Assembly (NCBI GenBank): GCA_026182355.1 | Contig: JAPFBL010000364.1 | Span: 248,001-312,000 of the forward strand | Length of the DNA: 64,000 nucleotides | Direction: 5' to 3' | Origin: Hermatobates lingyangjiaoensis | Lineage: Eukaryota > Arthropoda > Insecta > Hemiptera > Hermatobatidae | Shown: positions 24,540 to 35,661 of the stretch, in pieces | Layout of the letters: each line of letters begins with the position of its first letter | Numbering within the stretch: the stretch's first letter is position 1 | Translations under genes and position numbers: made by a program | Notes under the pieces: generated by a model | Told to the model about the DNA's origin: nothing | Database searches by the model: none | Seen by the model: only the letters and a program-made list of their open reading frames with translations

Positions 24540-24812
24540 TTAGTCCCTATGGTTTGTTTTCTTGTATTGTGTAAAAATGTTTGTATACATTTGGCTAAAT
24601 TTTTCTATGTCTGTTCTAGAGTTGCAAGTGTTTTTCGTTTGTCCTATGTGTATTATTTCCTTTACTAGTCTCTTTTGGGTGTGTTTTTCTTTGTCTATTA
24701 TATGTGGGTTTTGAAAGTCAAAGTTATGTTTTTGTGTGTTGGCATGTTTAGCTAGGGCGCATGTTATTTTTTGTCCTGTAATGTCTGATTTATGCTGTGA
24801 GAAATCAGACAT
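24540..24812 (-). pseudogene. PLE GIY-YIG endonuclease C-terminal fragment (left arm)
   Basis: The frame includes ITCALAKHANTQKHNFDF, IIDKEKHTQKRLVKEIIHIG and CNSRTDIEKF. The spacing of His, the FDF/IDKE block, Arg, the presumed catalytic Glu (KEIIHI) and Asn matches the second half of PLE-type GIY-YIG domains that have an ALAEH...IDW-like signature. The first half with GIY and YIG is missing. This family differs from those at 40 and 61 kb. Confidence 0.65.
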
Positions 24813-24814
24813 TT

Positions 24815-25079
24815 ATGCTCACAGCATAAATCAGACATTACAGGACAAAAAATAACATGCGCCCTAGCTAAACATGCCAACACACAAAAACATAACTTTG
24901 ACTTTCAAAACCCACATATAATAGACAAAGAAAAACACACCCAAAAGAGACTAGTAAAGGAAATAATACACATAGGACAAACGAAAAACACTTGCAACTC
25001 TAGAACAGACATAGAAAAATTTAGCCAAATTTATACAAACATTTTTACACAATACAAGAAAACAAACCATAGGGACTAA
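24815..25079 (+). pseudogene. PLE GIY-YIG endonuclease C-terminal fragment (right arm)
   Basis: Inverse copy of 24540-24812 with the same stop (HRD then TAA at 25077-25079) and a Met-to-Ile change (FSQIY for FSQMY). Confidence 0.65.
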
Positions 25080-25502
25080 CAAATGAAGAATAGGCAACCC
25101 AGTAAAAATAATATAATAATAAAAAACAAAAAAAAAAAATAAAAATAAGAAAAAAATAGGGGAAAAAAAAACACTGTGTACTCAAACTAGCAAAACAGAA
25201 CATAACCGTAAAGAAACCTCCCAGAAAACAAATAGTAACCATCATGAAACAGTATTAAAGAAGAATGCTGCAACATAAACAGATTTCCAAGGTAATCAAA
25301 TAGTGATCTCTATACTTATGCAATAATTCTAAAGCAATAGAATAATTATAACAATATCCTTATGTTAATGTATAACAAAATAATCCATAGCCGTAATAAC
25401 TGTTTTATCAAAAAATTCCTCTTTGTTACCGAACATATTAAAATGTAATAAATTACCAAATAGTAGTAATAGTAGTGCTAATTGTAAAACAATCATGTTG
25501 TA

Positions 25503-25540
25503 GCCCTGAAGATGACATAAATATATGTCGAAACGTCGGC
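25503..25540 (+). ncRNA. hammerhead-like motif, family D (right arm)
   Basis: GCC, CTGAAGA (25506-25512), unpaired T, stem II GACATA/TATGTC, GAAA, CG, UC, then GGC, which pairs with the leading GCC. Confidence 0.65.
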
Positions 25541-26374
25541 AAATGGACTAGTTTTTATCATTGGACCTCAAACCTCAAGAAAATTACATCATATATATAT
25601 ATATATATAATATTAATTCAACCAAAATAGTATGTATTAATTTATAATTAAAAAATTATAATAGCTTTCCTCACTCTGGAAACTTACCGTGGTCACAATT
25701 CACCCCCTGAAAAGCCAAAATTCACCCCTGGGGGAATTGAGAACCCCTTATCTAATCTATTATTAGTAGCCAAAAAACAACAAATTAAAACGATGAAAAA
25801 ATGATAGTAACGAATCATACGTTACACTTAGTATAGGAGTTATGTATGATTCATTCTTATCATTTGTTCTATGTTTGTTCCAATCCGTTAGTAATATTAT
25901 ATAATATATTTTATTATAGCCGTGACAATGAAAGTATAAATTTTTGAATCGTTGGAAGAGAGAGGTTTTTCACCAGATAACCTTCAAAGAGTCCAGTGTT
26001 ATTGGTTGTGTTGGTGTACTAATTAATTTCATTTTTTTTTGTACTTTCTTATATTAGACTATATACAAAATAATAATGTATTATGTCAATATACTAGTTA
26101 AATTCATGCATTTTATGCATTATTTAACCACTGATGTTAGTATTATAAATATTAGAACCATAATACACCGTCTAACCGCGTATACTGTTGCTGTAGCTCT
26201 CTGACTGGTTTCGAGTGTCAAATACACTAACAAATATATCATCAAACTGATATATTATTTAAACCCTTAAGGAAAATGAAACGACGACTTGACAGACTTG
26301 ATAATGACGAAAATAAGAGGAAAAGAACTAAACTAAATAATGTTATCATAAAATTGTTTTGAGGGTTGAAGTTT

Positions 26375-26515
26375 AATGATTTGAAACTAGTCCTTTTTCC
26401 GACGTTTCGATATATATTTATGGTCATCTTCAGGGCTACAACATGACGTAAATATGAAGATGACATAAATATATGTCGAAATGTCAGCCAGAGGACTAGT
26501 TTCAAATCATGATAA
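26375..26515. mobile_element. small collapsed hairpin, family D
   Basis: ATGATTTGAAACTAGTCC (about 26376) is inverted at about 26493-26510. Both arms keep eroded versions of the motif; the loop is only ~20 bp, so most of the element has been lost. Confidence 0.65.
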
Positions 26516-28700
26516 ATAATGTTAACTATGATAAAATAAAAATGAAATAATGTTAAAAAAAAATAATTAATGAAAATATAGACAGCAGTGGAAAATTAGG
26601 TAGTTTATGAAAGAGAAAATACGACTCCATAGATCAGTCTTTTTGAAGATGGGTGACACTCGAGACCAGCAGCAGTATACGAGGTAAGACGGTGTGCTAT
26701 AGTTCTTATATTAATAATACCAATTAAAATTGAATCCACAAAGGTGAAAGTAAGGTTTTTCAGTATTCTCTCCTTATACTTTCATAATTGAGCCAAATCC
26801 TATCATATGTTATAAGATGGTGACGAGCCACATTCCAAATAATTAGACTTATACTTCCTATTTCAATTGCAAATTCCAAAATTGATAGCCTTGAATTACT
26901 AACAGCATTTTAATTCTTCCTTCTATTTTTTCTGGCTTTTTTTTTAGTTTTGATATTTAACTTTTTTGACATTAATCTTTTCATTTAGTTTAATATAACA
27001 GAAAGACACAGTTTTTTTTTAAAACAAAAATGAAAAAATGAATAAATAACTGGACCGTTAGTTACCGCGATTGACAATTAATAACAGATTATGTTCAATA
27101 ATGATATGAAATATATAAATATGAAATTAAAGTTGGTCAAGACAGCAAAATGAAAAAAACTAACATGGTAAGATAGTAAAGAGTAGTCCTGAAAAGAAAA
27201 GGGTTCAAGATTTTGATAGAAATCTAGGATATCCATGGATATGCCAACGTTGCGGGGGGGAATAGAATGCATTTACATCTGCTAAAGTAGTTGAAATTTT
27301 TAAAAACTTTCTCTTCGAAACATGGATAACAGTTGGTTTCAATTTTACCTAAAAATAAGGAATTTATTACCTGTTTCATATTTTCTACGAAAAGAATAAT
27401 GCCTTACTTTTGGTATTTAAGTAAAATTACTGCTGTAAGTTTTTTAAGATTCATAAAATGAAAAAAGTTATTGAATAACGATAATTCAAAATAATGTAAT
27501 TCCTACACATAATTACCAAGGTAGGGATTGTCATTTAATTTTAATGTTTGTTATAGTATCGTATTTTCAACCTAATGTTGAAAATTTATTATTTTTTATA
27601 AGTGAATAAAGTTATTTTATTGCATAATATTTGATTTAAAAAAACTGCGTTGTAAATTATGAAAACTGAAGCCAAACTTATTCCTTCTGGTTGAATTGTT
27701 TGAGAAATATTCTAGAACGTCATTTAGAATTTAATTTCACTTCTGTAATTATGGCCTCTAAGTAAGTTTGGCAATAACTTACTTAATAAACTTAATAAAA
27801 CACCCCGACATATATTTTAACACTTTTGTAAAGAGTAGTGCTTAGACTATTAATGAAAGCTTAATAATTAATGCCAGGTAAATCAATAATAATTACCCAA
27901 TAATTAATTGAATGTTCCTCAAAGGTGACTAATTGTGTTTGTCTTGGATTGTAAATGTATTGATAAGTCTATAATTTACTTTATAGTAGTTCTTTGTAGA
28001 TGCGCACATACATACAAACATCTCTATGTTATTAACTGTAACTCTCTGTGCTGAGTGATCTCAAAAACATAGTTATACATACACCTGTGTTAACCTTTAT
28101 GTGAGCCTGAGCTGTTAAGCCATATCGCTTCTAAATCAAGTCAGGTTGCTTTTGTACGATTTGCCCTTTAGCTGTCCCATGACCACATGGTGACGCCCAA
28201 GGTGGACCACTCGGAGGCGGGCAACTCGATGCTACTACGCGCAACAGTATTTTAACACACATCTTGTTACACTGGGGGCGAAATACAACACGGTTCAGTA
28301 AAATGAAGACCAGTGTAACTTATTCCTTTATCTAATTCCTTATTGTTATCATACACCATACTTCACAGCCCGTCATTCTAGTTAATAATCCTGAATACAG
28401 TTATATATTCGTACTTAACTCCTAGATATTCTAGTTGAAGCTCTTGAATACATTATACACGTACATCATACTTACAGTCAGTCACTGTAATTACTGTACT
28501 GTAGTAGCTGTTCTTGAATATGAAAGTACTGAAAACTGTGCTAGTCCTTGTCATTTCATTTCGTTTGTAGAACAATTGAAGAAGCTTTGTTTCTTTGTTT
28601 CTAGTACTTTCACTTATAAGGTTTCACCTTTGTGCTGTTCTAAGGGTGGAAAGTGTGACTCATTTATCATTCGGCACCCATTTTAGTAATGAATGAGACG
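26516..28700. other. non-coding intron, nothing recognised
   Basis: AT-rich DNA, with short frames without motifs (for example 28435-28686). Confidence 0.5.
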
Positions 28701-28724
28701 CATTATCGGTTTGGTAATGGATCG

Positions 28725-29003
28725 GGAGTTCCAAATTTTGCTCATCTAAAGTGTATAAGTGTATGTAGTAGTGATCTTTAACTTGTAGGTAGTATACTTA
28801 TCTTTAAAGTGTAAATAGGGTTCTACTTATCTGACATTGAACAGGCTCGGGACTGACGGCTTAACATCCTCTACAAAGAACAACGTGCTCATTAGTATAT
28901 CTTTTGCTTGAAGAAATCGAGTTCCAGTGTGAGAATCGAACGTGGGATTTACTACTCCAGAGACAAGCTTCAAGCCACTGGGCTACTCTGGCCCCACGTT
29001 TGA
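28725..29003 (-). mobile_element. tRNA-derived SINE, diverged
   Basis: Inverse of the SINE head (GCCACTGGGCTACTCTGGCC) and body (GGCTCGGGACTGACGGCTTA); the tail end is eroded. Head-to-tail with the next copy. Confidence 0.7.
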
Positions 29004-29027
29004 AGAAGCTCTCATATCTTTATCGTT

Positions 29028-29287
29028 TTTTTTATTGTTTAAACCGTTTACCGGTTTTTTGTTTGATCGGTGTTTTTGCAGATTCTACATTGGGAGTCCT
29101 ATATTTCGCCTTACTCATTTTGGGTAGGAACCTTTAACGACTACATCGTACAGGCTCGGGACCAACGGCTTAACATTCTCACCAATGAAAGACGTACTCA
29201 GATGTATTCACGTCTGACGTGGGGATCGAACTCCGGACTACCAGCCCAGAGTCGAGTACACTAACCACTGAGCAAACCTGACCCCCT
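29028..29287 (-). mobile_element. tRNA-derived SINE
   Basis: Minus-strand copy with head AGTGTACTCGACTCTGGGCT, body and the TTTTTTGTTTGATCGGTGTT-type tail. Three overlapping short open frames here are SINE artefacts. Confidence 0.8.
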
Positions 29288-30717
29288 ATCTTTATCTGTT
29301 AGTAATTCTAGTTTTTGATAACGGTGCATTAAAAATGGCGTGTTTTCAATTAAATCGATAAGAGATACTACAGTAATATGAAGTTTACCACCACTACTTT
29401 TAATAAAGCGCTTGTTTACAAAATAAAGCCTAAAAGGGCTGTTTGCTGTTAGTTAATGTATTTTTTGATTGATGGAGGCAGCCAAGTCCATTGCATAGTT
29501 CACAGTCGCATCTGTTTCCCCATCATAAATCCTTTTTGGGGCAGACTAATATTAAAACGGCGCAATATTGGGCGCTACGGTCTCGTTTAAACCCCCCTGC
29601 TATTCTTTTATCTCAACAGCGAAATGAATTCCTCTGTTTTAGTCATTGCATTTGTTAATCAATATAAACGGATAACAGTTATACCTGTAAGACTCGACCC
29701 TGTCTTTGCAGTCACAGTTAATATGCATCTAATCACGATGGCATTCATTTCTTATCACTAGATTAATTTGTCGAATTGATGAGTACAGCATTACCTCCAT
29801 GTTACATCAACTGATCTCGAGCAAATAGGAGTTCGAACAGAGATATCGAGAATGTTATGCCCCAGAATTTGAACATAATTTTGGAACTCGAAACAGTTGT
29901 TGTAACCCCATTACTTTCATATTTAACTTTAGATTGATTAATGTACTTTTAGTCGTTTATGAACACGTTTTTATATAGGGAATCTAACAATAATTAAAAA
30001 ATATAGTACCTGTACTTTGGTTATCGACCAAATCGGTTGTCGACAAAAATGCTGTACAAAATTCTGGTCGAAAACCTGTGCTTAAAAACTGATACAATTA
30101 AAATGATATTCACAATTCTTAAAAATAATATTTTATTATTAGTAAATATCTTTTATAAAACACACGGTATAAAAGATATTTGATTCTGAAGCCAAAATAT
30201 ATTTTCTTGGCTTTTTTTATTCTGACTGCCTCCTATCAAAGCTAACTTACAGAGACTTGACATGTGCAATTTACTTCAGTGGCTAGTTGTCAAGAAATGT
30301 AAGCTTAGGTGTGTGATATTTTGTTTGGTGACGACATTTTCAATATACAGGTAAAGATTTAGTTTCATTCTTCGTAAAAAACTGAACACAATTGCACCAG
30401 GTGTGGTTTAGTAGTTTGTATGCTTGCTGTTACAATAAGGTTCTTAGAGTTTTTCGTATTTGATGCGGGAATCTCTTTGAAAGGAAGTAAAGATGTCAGT
30501 CCTGAGGTGATCGATGCCAAGTCCTTGTAAAAGATCTCTACTCCAAAATGCTATGTTACTGAAAATGCTATTCAGTTAAATTGTAATATACACTATAATA
30601 CTGGATTTCTCATTGCTAAGTAGGAACGATTCTAATATGCACCACGCTATTATACATTTAATTATAATTAAACCAAATTGATATATTTTCGACGAAAAAC
30701 ATTACAGAATGTAAATG
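29288..30717. other. non-coding intron, nothing recognised
   Basis: No repeat or gene recognised. Confidence 0.5.
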
Positions 30718-30985
30718 CCAGATTAGCTCAGTGGTTAATGTACTCGGCTCTGGGCTGTTAGTCCGGGGTTTGATCCCCACCTAGCCCTTGATTTATTCAC
30801 TTGGGAGCTGAATAAATCTGAGTACGTCGTCCCTCGGAGATGACGTTAAGCCACCGAGCCTGTACGATGTCAAGTACTTGTTAAAGATTCCTACTCTAAA
30901 TACACTTGAGTTACGCAAAATTTAGGACTCCCAAAATAGAATTTGTAGAATCACCAATCGAACAAAAAGCCGGTAAACGTATAAT
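30718..30985 (+). mobile_element. tRNA-derived SINE
   Basis: Plus-strand copy. The tRNA-like head has an A-box-like TTAGCTCAGTGGTTAATG and a B-box-like GGGGTTTGATCCCC, then the shared body, then a GAACAAAAAGCCGGTAAAC tail. Confidence 0.85.
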
Positions 30986-32430
30986 GTACAGACAAAATCA
31001 TTATTTTATTTATAAAGATAAATAATTTATGCACTTCAATACTTTAATTGTAATAAAGCATGGAGGACTTTTAGAAAGAAGTCCAGAAGGCGAGGCCTTT
31101 TTTTCACACCCCAGAGCAATAGAACTCAGAGTTCTTCATTTCAAACCCTTGGTCTAGCAATATAACCAATAATTTTTCTTTCTCTGCTCCGTCTGTGCTT
31201 GGCATGTTGCTGTTCATGCTCAAACGAACCCTTTATTTAACCTATTATTTCTTGTCCTTATAATCTGAGTTCAGCTGGTCTTTCCAGTTGACCTATAAAT
31301 CATACCACACTCAACCTTCCGAAGCAGAAGCATAAAAACTTGTTTTTATATTTTTCCAATGAACACGTTTACTAAGCCTTCAGTGGCATTATGACAATTG
31401 AAAGTCTAGTAGGTGAACTTTAGTTTCTCTAGCTCTCATTTTAAAGGTTTATTGCTTGATCTGTAGTCCTAAAGTTCACCTTATCCAGGATATATTAAAA
31501 AAACATCGTCTAAAACTATACGATATTTACATGCATATTATTAGTACCCCAGACTTTAGTAAAGATAATCTTATTACAAACTTCCATCATACCTGGTATA
31601 TCGCTGGTGGAGTCACTCGACCGGTAAAGCCTGTAACATGAATGGAACTAAACTTTCTTCTGGAAGTCGGGGATATAAATACTCGTACCGATAAAGATCA
31701 ATAGCACCAATCTATGCCTAAATTTCCTGTGTTTTTTATTTTTTATTTAATCTGCTTTTATTCTTTTACGATTCAAGTCGTCCTAGTCATGTCTGTTCTG
31801 TTGTCTTTTCATAATAATAATATAAGTTATAATAATTTTATAATAATATTTTTTATTTATAATAATAATATATGTTATTTTCAAAATGAGTCAAGTTATG
31901 AATATGTGTTATGATTTTTCTATTAATATTCATAAAAACTTTTGTGTTTTTATTTATAACAATGTAATTATATTTTACTCAAGACTTAAAATAGTGATAT
32001 TTTGTGGTTTGCAGAGTTTGATGTTGCAAAGAGTAAACCTTCTTGAGTACCTTCTAATTTAAAAGGTATATATAAGGTCGCATAATATATAAGATCAAAC
32101 GTCCAGTAAAAAAAAAAAATGAAGAAAGAGAAATATTTTATACTGATACTAAAACTCGAAAACTATATCTGAGATGTTTTCAGAACTAACTGAAAATATT
32201 TAAATTCTTTTCTTTAAATCTCGTCTTCTGCCATCATATATACTTCTAATGAAAAAAAAAGTAAACCAATATACAAAGGTTCAGAAATTCTTCAGTCAAA
32301 AATTAGAGACTCCAAGTGCGTTTTCTTATTGTATGTTAATCTGCGATCATTTTCTGTATATATATATAATTATAATATAAAAATATATAATAATTTTATA
32401 TATTATACATAATAATTTAACATATATATA
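30986..32430. other. non-coding intron, nothing recognised
   Basis: AT-rich DNA, with short frames at 31456-31914 that have no motif. Confidence 0.5.
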
Positions 32431-32575
32431 TATGTTAAATTGAGTTAGCTTCAGCTACTCAAAGGGACTACTTCTGCCCGATGACGACGACTGTTGAAAT
32501 ATCGTTGTGAGTCTTTTGTGTTGTGTCTTTATTTGTTTTTCTCTTTCCTGTGTGAACTATTATATATATATATAT

Positions 32576-32622
<47 letters not shown>

Positions 32623-32633
32623 ATTATATTATA

Positions 32634-32666
<33 letters not shown>
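32431..32666 (+). mobile_element. single-arm family B element with a long (TA)n tract
   Basis: One arm matching 15395-15507 (CAGCTACTCAAAGGGACTAC to TTTCCTGTGTGAACTA), with the motif at 32471-32510. It ends at an interrupted (TA)n tract (32560-32665) with no tail and no opposite arm. Confidence 0.7.
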
Positions 32667-32667
<1 letters not shown>

Positions 32668-32875
32668 ACTTAATAAAACGAAACAAGATCCAAACTGGAC
32701 ACAATCCGAGTTCAAAATGGGTTACCGGGTTAGTTACTTGCCGTTGCGTTTACAACGTGCTTGGTCTCGCTTTCTCTTTTCTCCTGAAGACGGATTACCC
32801 GAAAATTTGAGTCTGTAAGTGACTCAAATTTTCTTACTATGTGTGTTACTTTTCTTGAATTTTGAACTCATATAT
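32667..32875. mobile_element. TA-flanked hairpin element, family E variant
   Basis: The left end has a tail (AACGAAACAAGATCCAAACT) and then CGAGTTCAAAAT, the inverse of the right end (ATTTTGAACTCA), which abuts (TA)n with no tail. The motif is at 32780-32812. Confidence 0.65.
32780..32812 (+). ncRNA. hammerhead-like motif, family E variant
   Basis: CTGAAGA, unpaired C, GG/CC stem, GAAA, AT, UU, GAG pairing with CUC before the core. The sequence differs from the 38624 copy, but the pairings are kept. Confidence 0.55.
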
Positions 32876-32889
32876 ATATATATATATAT

Positions 32890-33000
32890 ATATAGGTTTT
32901 GAGATTTTTTTTAGGATTTTGGTCTGGATAGTAAAAAACGCTTCTTTGCCAACGTTTCGACATATATTTATGTCCTCCTCAGGGCTAAAATATGAATTCA
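32890..33000 (-). mobile_element. single-arm family D relic
   Basis: It starts at (TA)n. The motif region (32947-32986, minus) reads as family D with substitutions (CTGAGGA for CTGAAGA). Followed by unrelated sequence and a SINE-head fragment at 33127-33160. Confidence 0.6.
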
Positions 33001-33239
33001 TTGAGCACAAATATTACTACATTAGGTCTATTGCTTGCTAATATGTAATAAAAACAAATATTAAATGAAAAAAAAATGTTTTGTTACATTTATTTATAAT
33101 ACATTTGCACTACTGTCATCGGTGAGCACGCAAGCCGCTGGGCTACTCTGGTTCCATACCTTACTTTATTACCAGTGTTTTTATTAAGCAAATATTAAAT
33201 TAAAAAAAAAGTTTACAGTTATATATAATACATAGCAAA

Positions 33240-33990
33240 TGTAACCGTTTTTGATGGAATCAAAAGTTCTATTATACTTGGAATTCTAAAATGCCATTAG
33301 AAATTATAGAATAGTAGAAAATACCATTACTAGTACAGTGTTAAACAAATGCCTCTGTATACACCACATTAGCTGTCTGTCCTTCAGGTTCATGGAAGAG
33401 CAAACAGTTGGAAACTCTGACTCTTACTATAGTAAACTATAGTTGACCATGTGATAAAAACTTGGTCTCGCTAACTTCAATTCCTGCGTTTGATAAAGTT
33501 TTTAATGGTATTTTTACTATTCTATAATTTCTAATGGTATTTTGGAATACCAAGTATAATAGAACTTCTGATTCCGTCAAAGACAGGTATGTTTGCTAGT
33601 ATGTTCATATGCTCCAATGAAATTAAAATCAACTAACAATACCTGCTTGCTACACCTGTGTATTTTCAAAACAAACTGTGTCTTCGAAGTTAGGAAAATA
33701 CAGCTTAAAGCCCCATAACTTCGCTTCTGTCCTGATTTATCAATCTATTTAGAGCCTATATTTTCAGTTAGATGTACCCAAATCTACTGTAAAAGTTTCA
33801 GCTTGATATATCTTATGGTGACTGCGTTTACTTGTGACAAAATTTTGCGGACAAATCGACAAACTGACAGAAATTTTTCTAAGGGTGGATTCGGTTTCTC
33901 GAATGTATGAAACGTAAAAAAAACTTGAAATGAATCATTTCTGAGCAATGTACAGACAAAAATCATTATTTTATTTATATAGATTACGAT
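33240..33990 (-). repeat. dispersed repeats W and X, inverted copy
   Basis: 33270-33340 matches W and 33780-33965 matches X, both inverted relative to 420-1415. Supports W and X as parts of one element. Confidence 0.55.
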
Positions 33991-34084
33991 GAAAAAATGA
34001 TCCGAACAAACCACTATTTTCTTCAATTTAGACAAACAGACATAGACAGATTAAAAACTCACTGATACATTCTCAACTTTTTTG

Positions 34085-34250
34085 TGTGAACTATTATCAG
34101 CAAAATGATAGGAGAGGGAAATCAAGCCGATTGGTCGGAGAATTCATCTCTTATCTCTCCTGAAGACAGTTTATAATGAAAATGACAGACTGTTAAGTAT
34201 GTGTTTTTAATTATCAATATTTTTTTTAGTCTATTTTGAACTTTATGGAT
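34085..34250. mobile_element. family E relic
   Basis: GTGTGAACTATTATCAG, then TCTCTCCTGAAGACAGTTTA and GAAAATGACAGACTG: a diverged family-E arm with an eroded stem II. A family-A-like relic follows at 34491-34533 (CTCTGATGA, then TTGAAAGATCTTCGTC). Confidence 0.45.
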
Positions 34251-34719
34251 ATAAATTATTGTAACTAAGCATCAGCCCTTCCTTTTACATATTTTTTTGA
34301 TTAGAACTCCTTATTTTAAGTTTCTCAATTTAATTTTAACCTTTTCATATTTTCAACATATCATGTATAGAAGAATATCATTTCTTGAAAATATAAGAAA
34401 ATAAAAATTAAATTAATAAACATAAAATATGACGTTTTATTTTACTAATAAGACCTTTAAGCAAAGGTCTATCAAACTCCATTTTAAGCGAGACTCTGAT
34501 GAAAACTATTGTTTTGCTTGAAAGATCTTCGTCACATTTCTGAATTTCTTTAACTTTTAATCCTTTTAATAGTTTTTATCCTTTACAACATTTATTGGTC
34601 GTAACTTTCTTAATTATACTGGGACTATTAGAATGGCGCAACTGCCAACCGTGGTCATAGGATAAAAAAACATTTCTGAATTGCTTACGTTAGTTTAAAT
34701 GTTGATTCTTGGTTCATGT

Positions 34720-34721
<2 letters not shown>

Positions 34722-34771
<50 letters not shown>
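34722..34771. repeat. (TA)n microsatellite
   Basis: About 50 bp of pure TA. Confidence 0.95.
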
Positions 34772-34773
<2 letters not shown>

Positions 34774-35089
34774 TGTTAAAAATTAGACCAGAGAGACTCT
34801 ATCGTTTGGAGTTTTACATCTTATGTTGGTTTTTATAATGTGTTTTAGTACCCTTTTATCTACTTTGTGTTGGTCCGAATATTGGTTTTTATAGTATATA
34901 GAACTGCATGGTTCCAGTTGTTTCTTCATTTCTTGTTTTCCCTCGTGTGTAGGTAATCTGGTCACATATTATAAAAACCCTTCAATAAGCAGCCTTTTTA
35001 TGACTAACAGAAACCATTGCGAGGACTCTCCATTGAAATAAACGAATCTAGTGTACGAGTACAAATGTAATTATGGGGACTGAGAAACA

Positions 35090-35262
35090 CAGAAACACTC
35101 ATACATTGGGGTAACTAGGACTACACTTTCTAGGAGACTCTCTATGGACCTTTTTGAGCCACCCAAATCTTTCTTCCTAATGACGAGGCCATCGAAATAT
35201 GGTAGTGAGTTTCTGTTTCATTTCTGTGTGTTCTTTTTGTGAACATAGTTTATATATATATT
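35090..35262 (+). mobile_element. family B relic
   Basis: CTAATGA, then GCCATCGAAATATGG near 35176-35200 and a GTGTGTTCTTTTTGTGAACA end, before a short TA tract: a diverged family-B arm with a mutated core. Confidence 0.45.
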
Positions 35263-35619
35263 CGTTTATTTTGGTAGCAGTCCTTCCTGTATGACCTCGG
35301 GCGTCGTTGCAGCTACCTGGGAGAGGAAGTAATGACTTGAACTTGATTTAATTTCAGATCTTTGGAACTAGTTTCTAATTGTTTATTAATATATGGCTTC
35401 TTTTTATTAATCAGTATGGCTTCTGTTATTCTAAGTCTATGCTGATCTCTTTCTTTTTTTATTTTTGTCCCTTCAATAAGAGCTTCTCTTGATAACTTAG
35501 AATAATGGGCTTGCTCTGTGTGCTTTCTAGGGGCTCCAGATTTCTGTAGTGTCTTTCTGTGTTCCTTTCTATGTGTTAAAGTTTTTATTGTCCACACGGA
35601 CCTTTCATTTTATTCGAAG

Positions 35620-35620
<1 letters not shown>
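35263..35620 (-). pseudogene. PLE fragment: GIY-YIG C-terminal half plus ORF-start tail
   Basis: Minus strand 35313-35597 encodes SGAPRKHTEQAHYSKLSREA and RLRITEAILINKKKPYIN. This aligns without gaps in the motif region to the family-F endonuclease at 41380-41520 (STGAPKKHTEDAHG, RLTILEALYI). The catalytic-type Glu is kept and the YIG half is missing. Next to the TA tract, minus strand 35264-35300 encodes IQEGLLPK, the conserved PLE ORF-start tail. Both ends are in (TA)n (the right at 35622-35660). Confidence 0.7.

Positions 35621-35660
<40 letters not shown>

Positions 35661-35661
<1 letters not shown>

Larger units (their letters stand above)
23985..25610. mobile_element. PLE terminal-repeat hairpin, family D, ~775-bp arms
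   Basis: Arms at about 24027-24801 and 24817-25593 are near-identical inverses with a ~15-bp spacer, between TA tracts. From the centre outward: C-terminal endonuclease fragment, stop, ~425-bp untranslated segment with T/A runs, ribozyme-like motif, end. Only the left arm has the ~33-bp tail (about 23993-24026). Confidence 0.9.
23813..25749. mobile_element. hAT-like non-autonomous DNA transposon, interrupted
   Basis: It starts CAGGGGTTCTCAG and ends as the inverse (TTGAGAACCCCT), a typical hAT terminus, and is flanked by the 8-bp direct repeat ATCTAATC (23805-23812 and 25750-25757), the hAT duplication length. There is no transposase. Its TA-rich interior is split by the PLE hairpin at 23985-25610. 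The rightmost base is T where G would be expected. Confidence 0.8.
23727..25987. mobile_element. outer inverted-repeat element containing the hAT copy
   Basis: GGTTATCTGATGAAAAA near 23727 and the sequence to about 23800 match the inverse of about 25916-25987 (GGTTATCTGGTGAAAAACC, CTTCCAACG, CTTTCATTG on the minus strand). These look like ~70-bp diverged terminal inverted repeats of a DNA transposon into which the hAT-like element jumped. Its precise termini are not resolved. A related word (TATTATAGCCGTGA) occurs at 44127. Confidence 0.5.

Noticed and set aside
24371..25245. Open frame starting MMVTICFLGG, present twice
   Set aside because: Untranslated T-rich part of the PLE hairpin read antisense to the nuclease fragment.
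30718..30800. Functional tRNA genes at the SINE heads
   Set aside because: The A- and B-box-like words are followed by SINE bodies, not a closed cloverleaf with acceptor stem, and many diverged copies exist.
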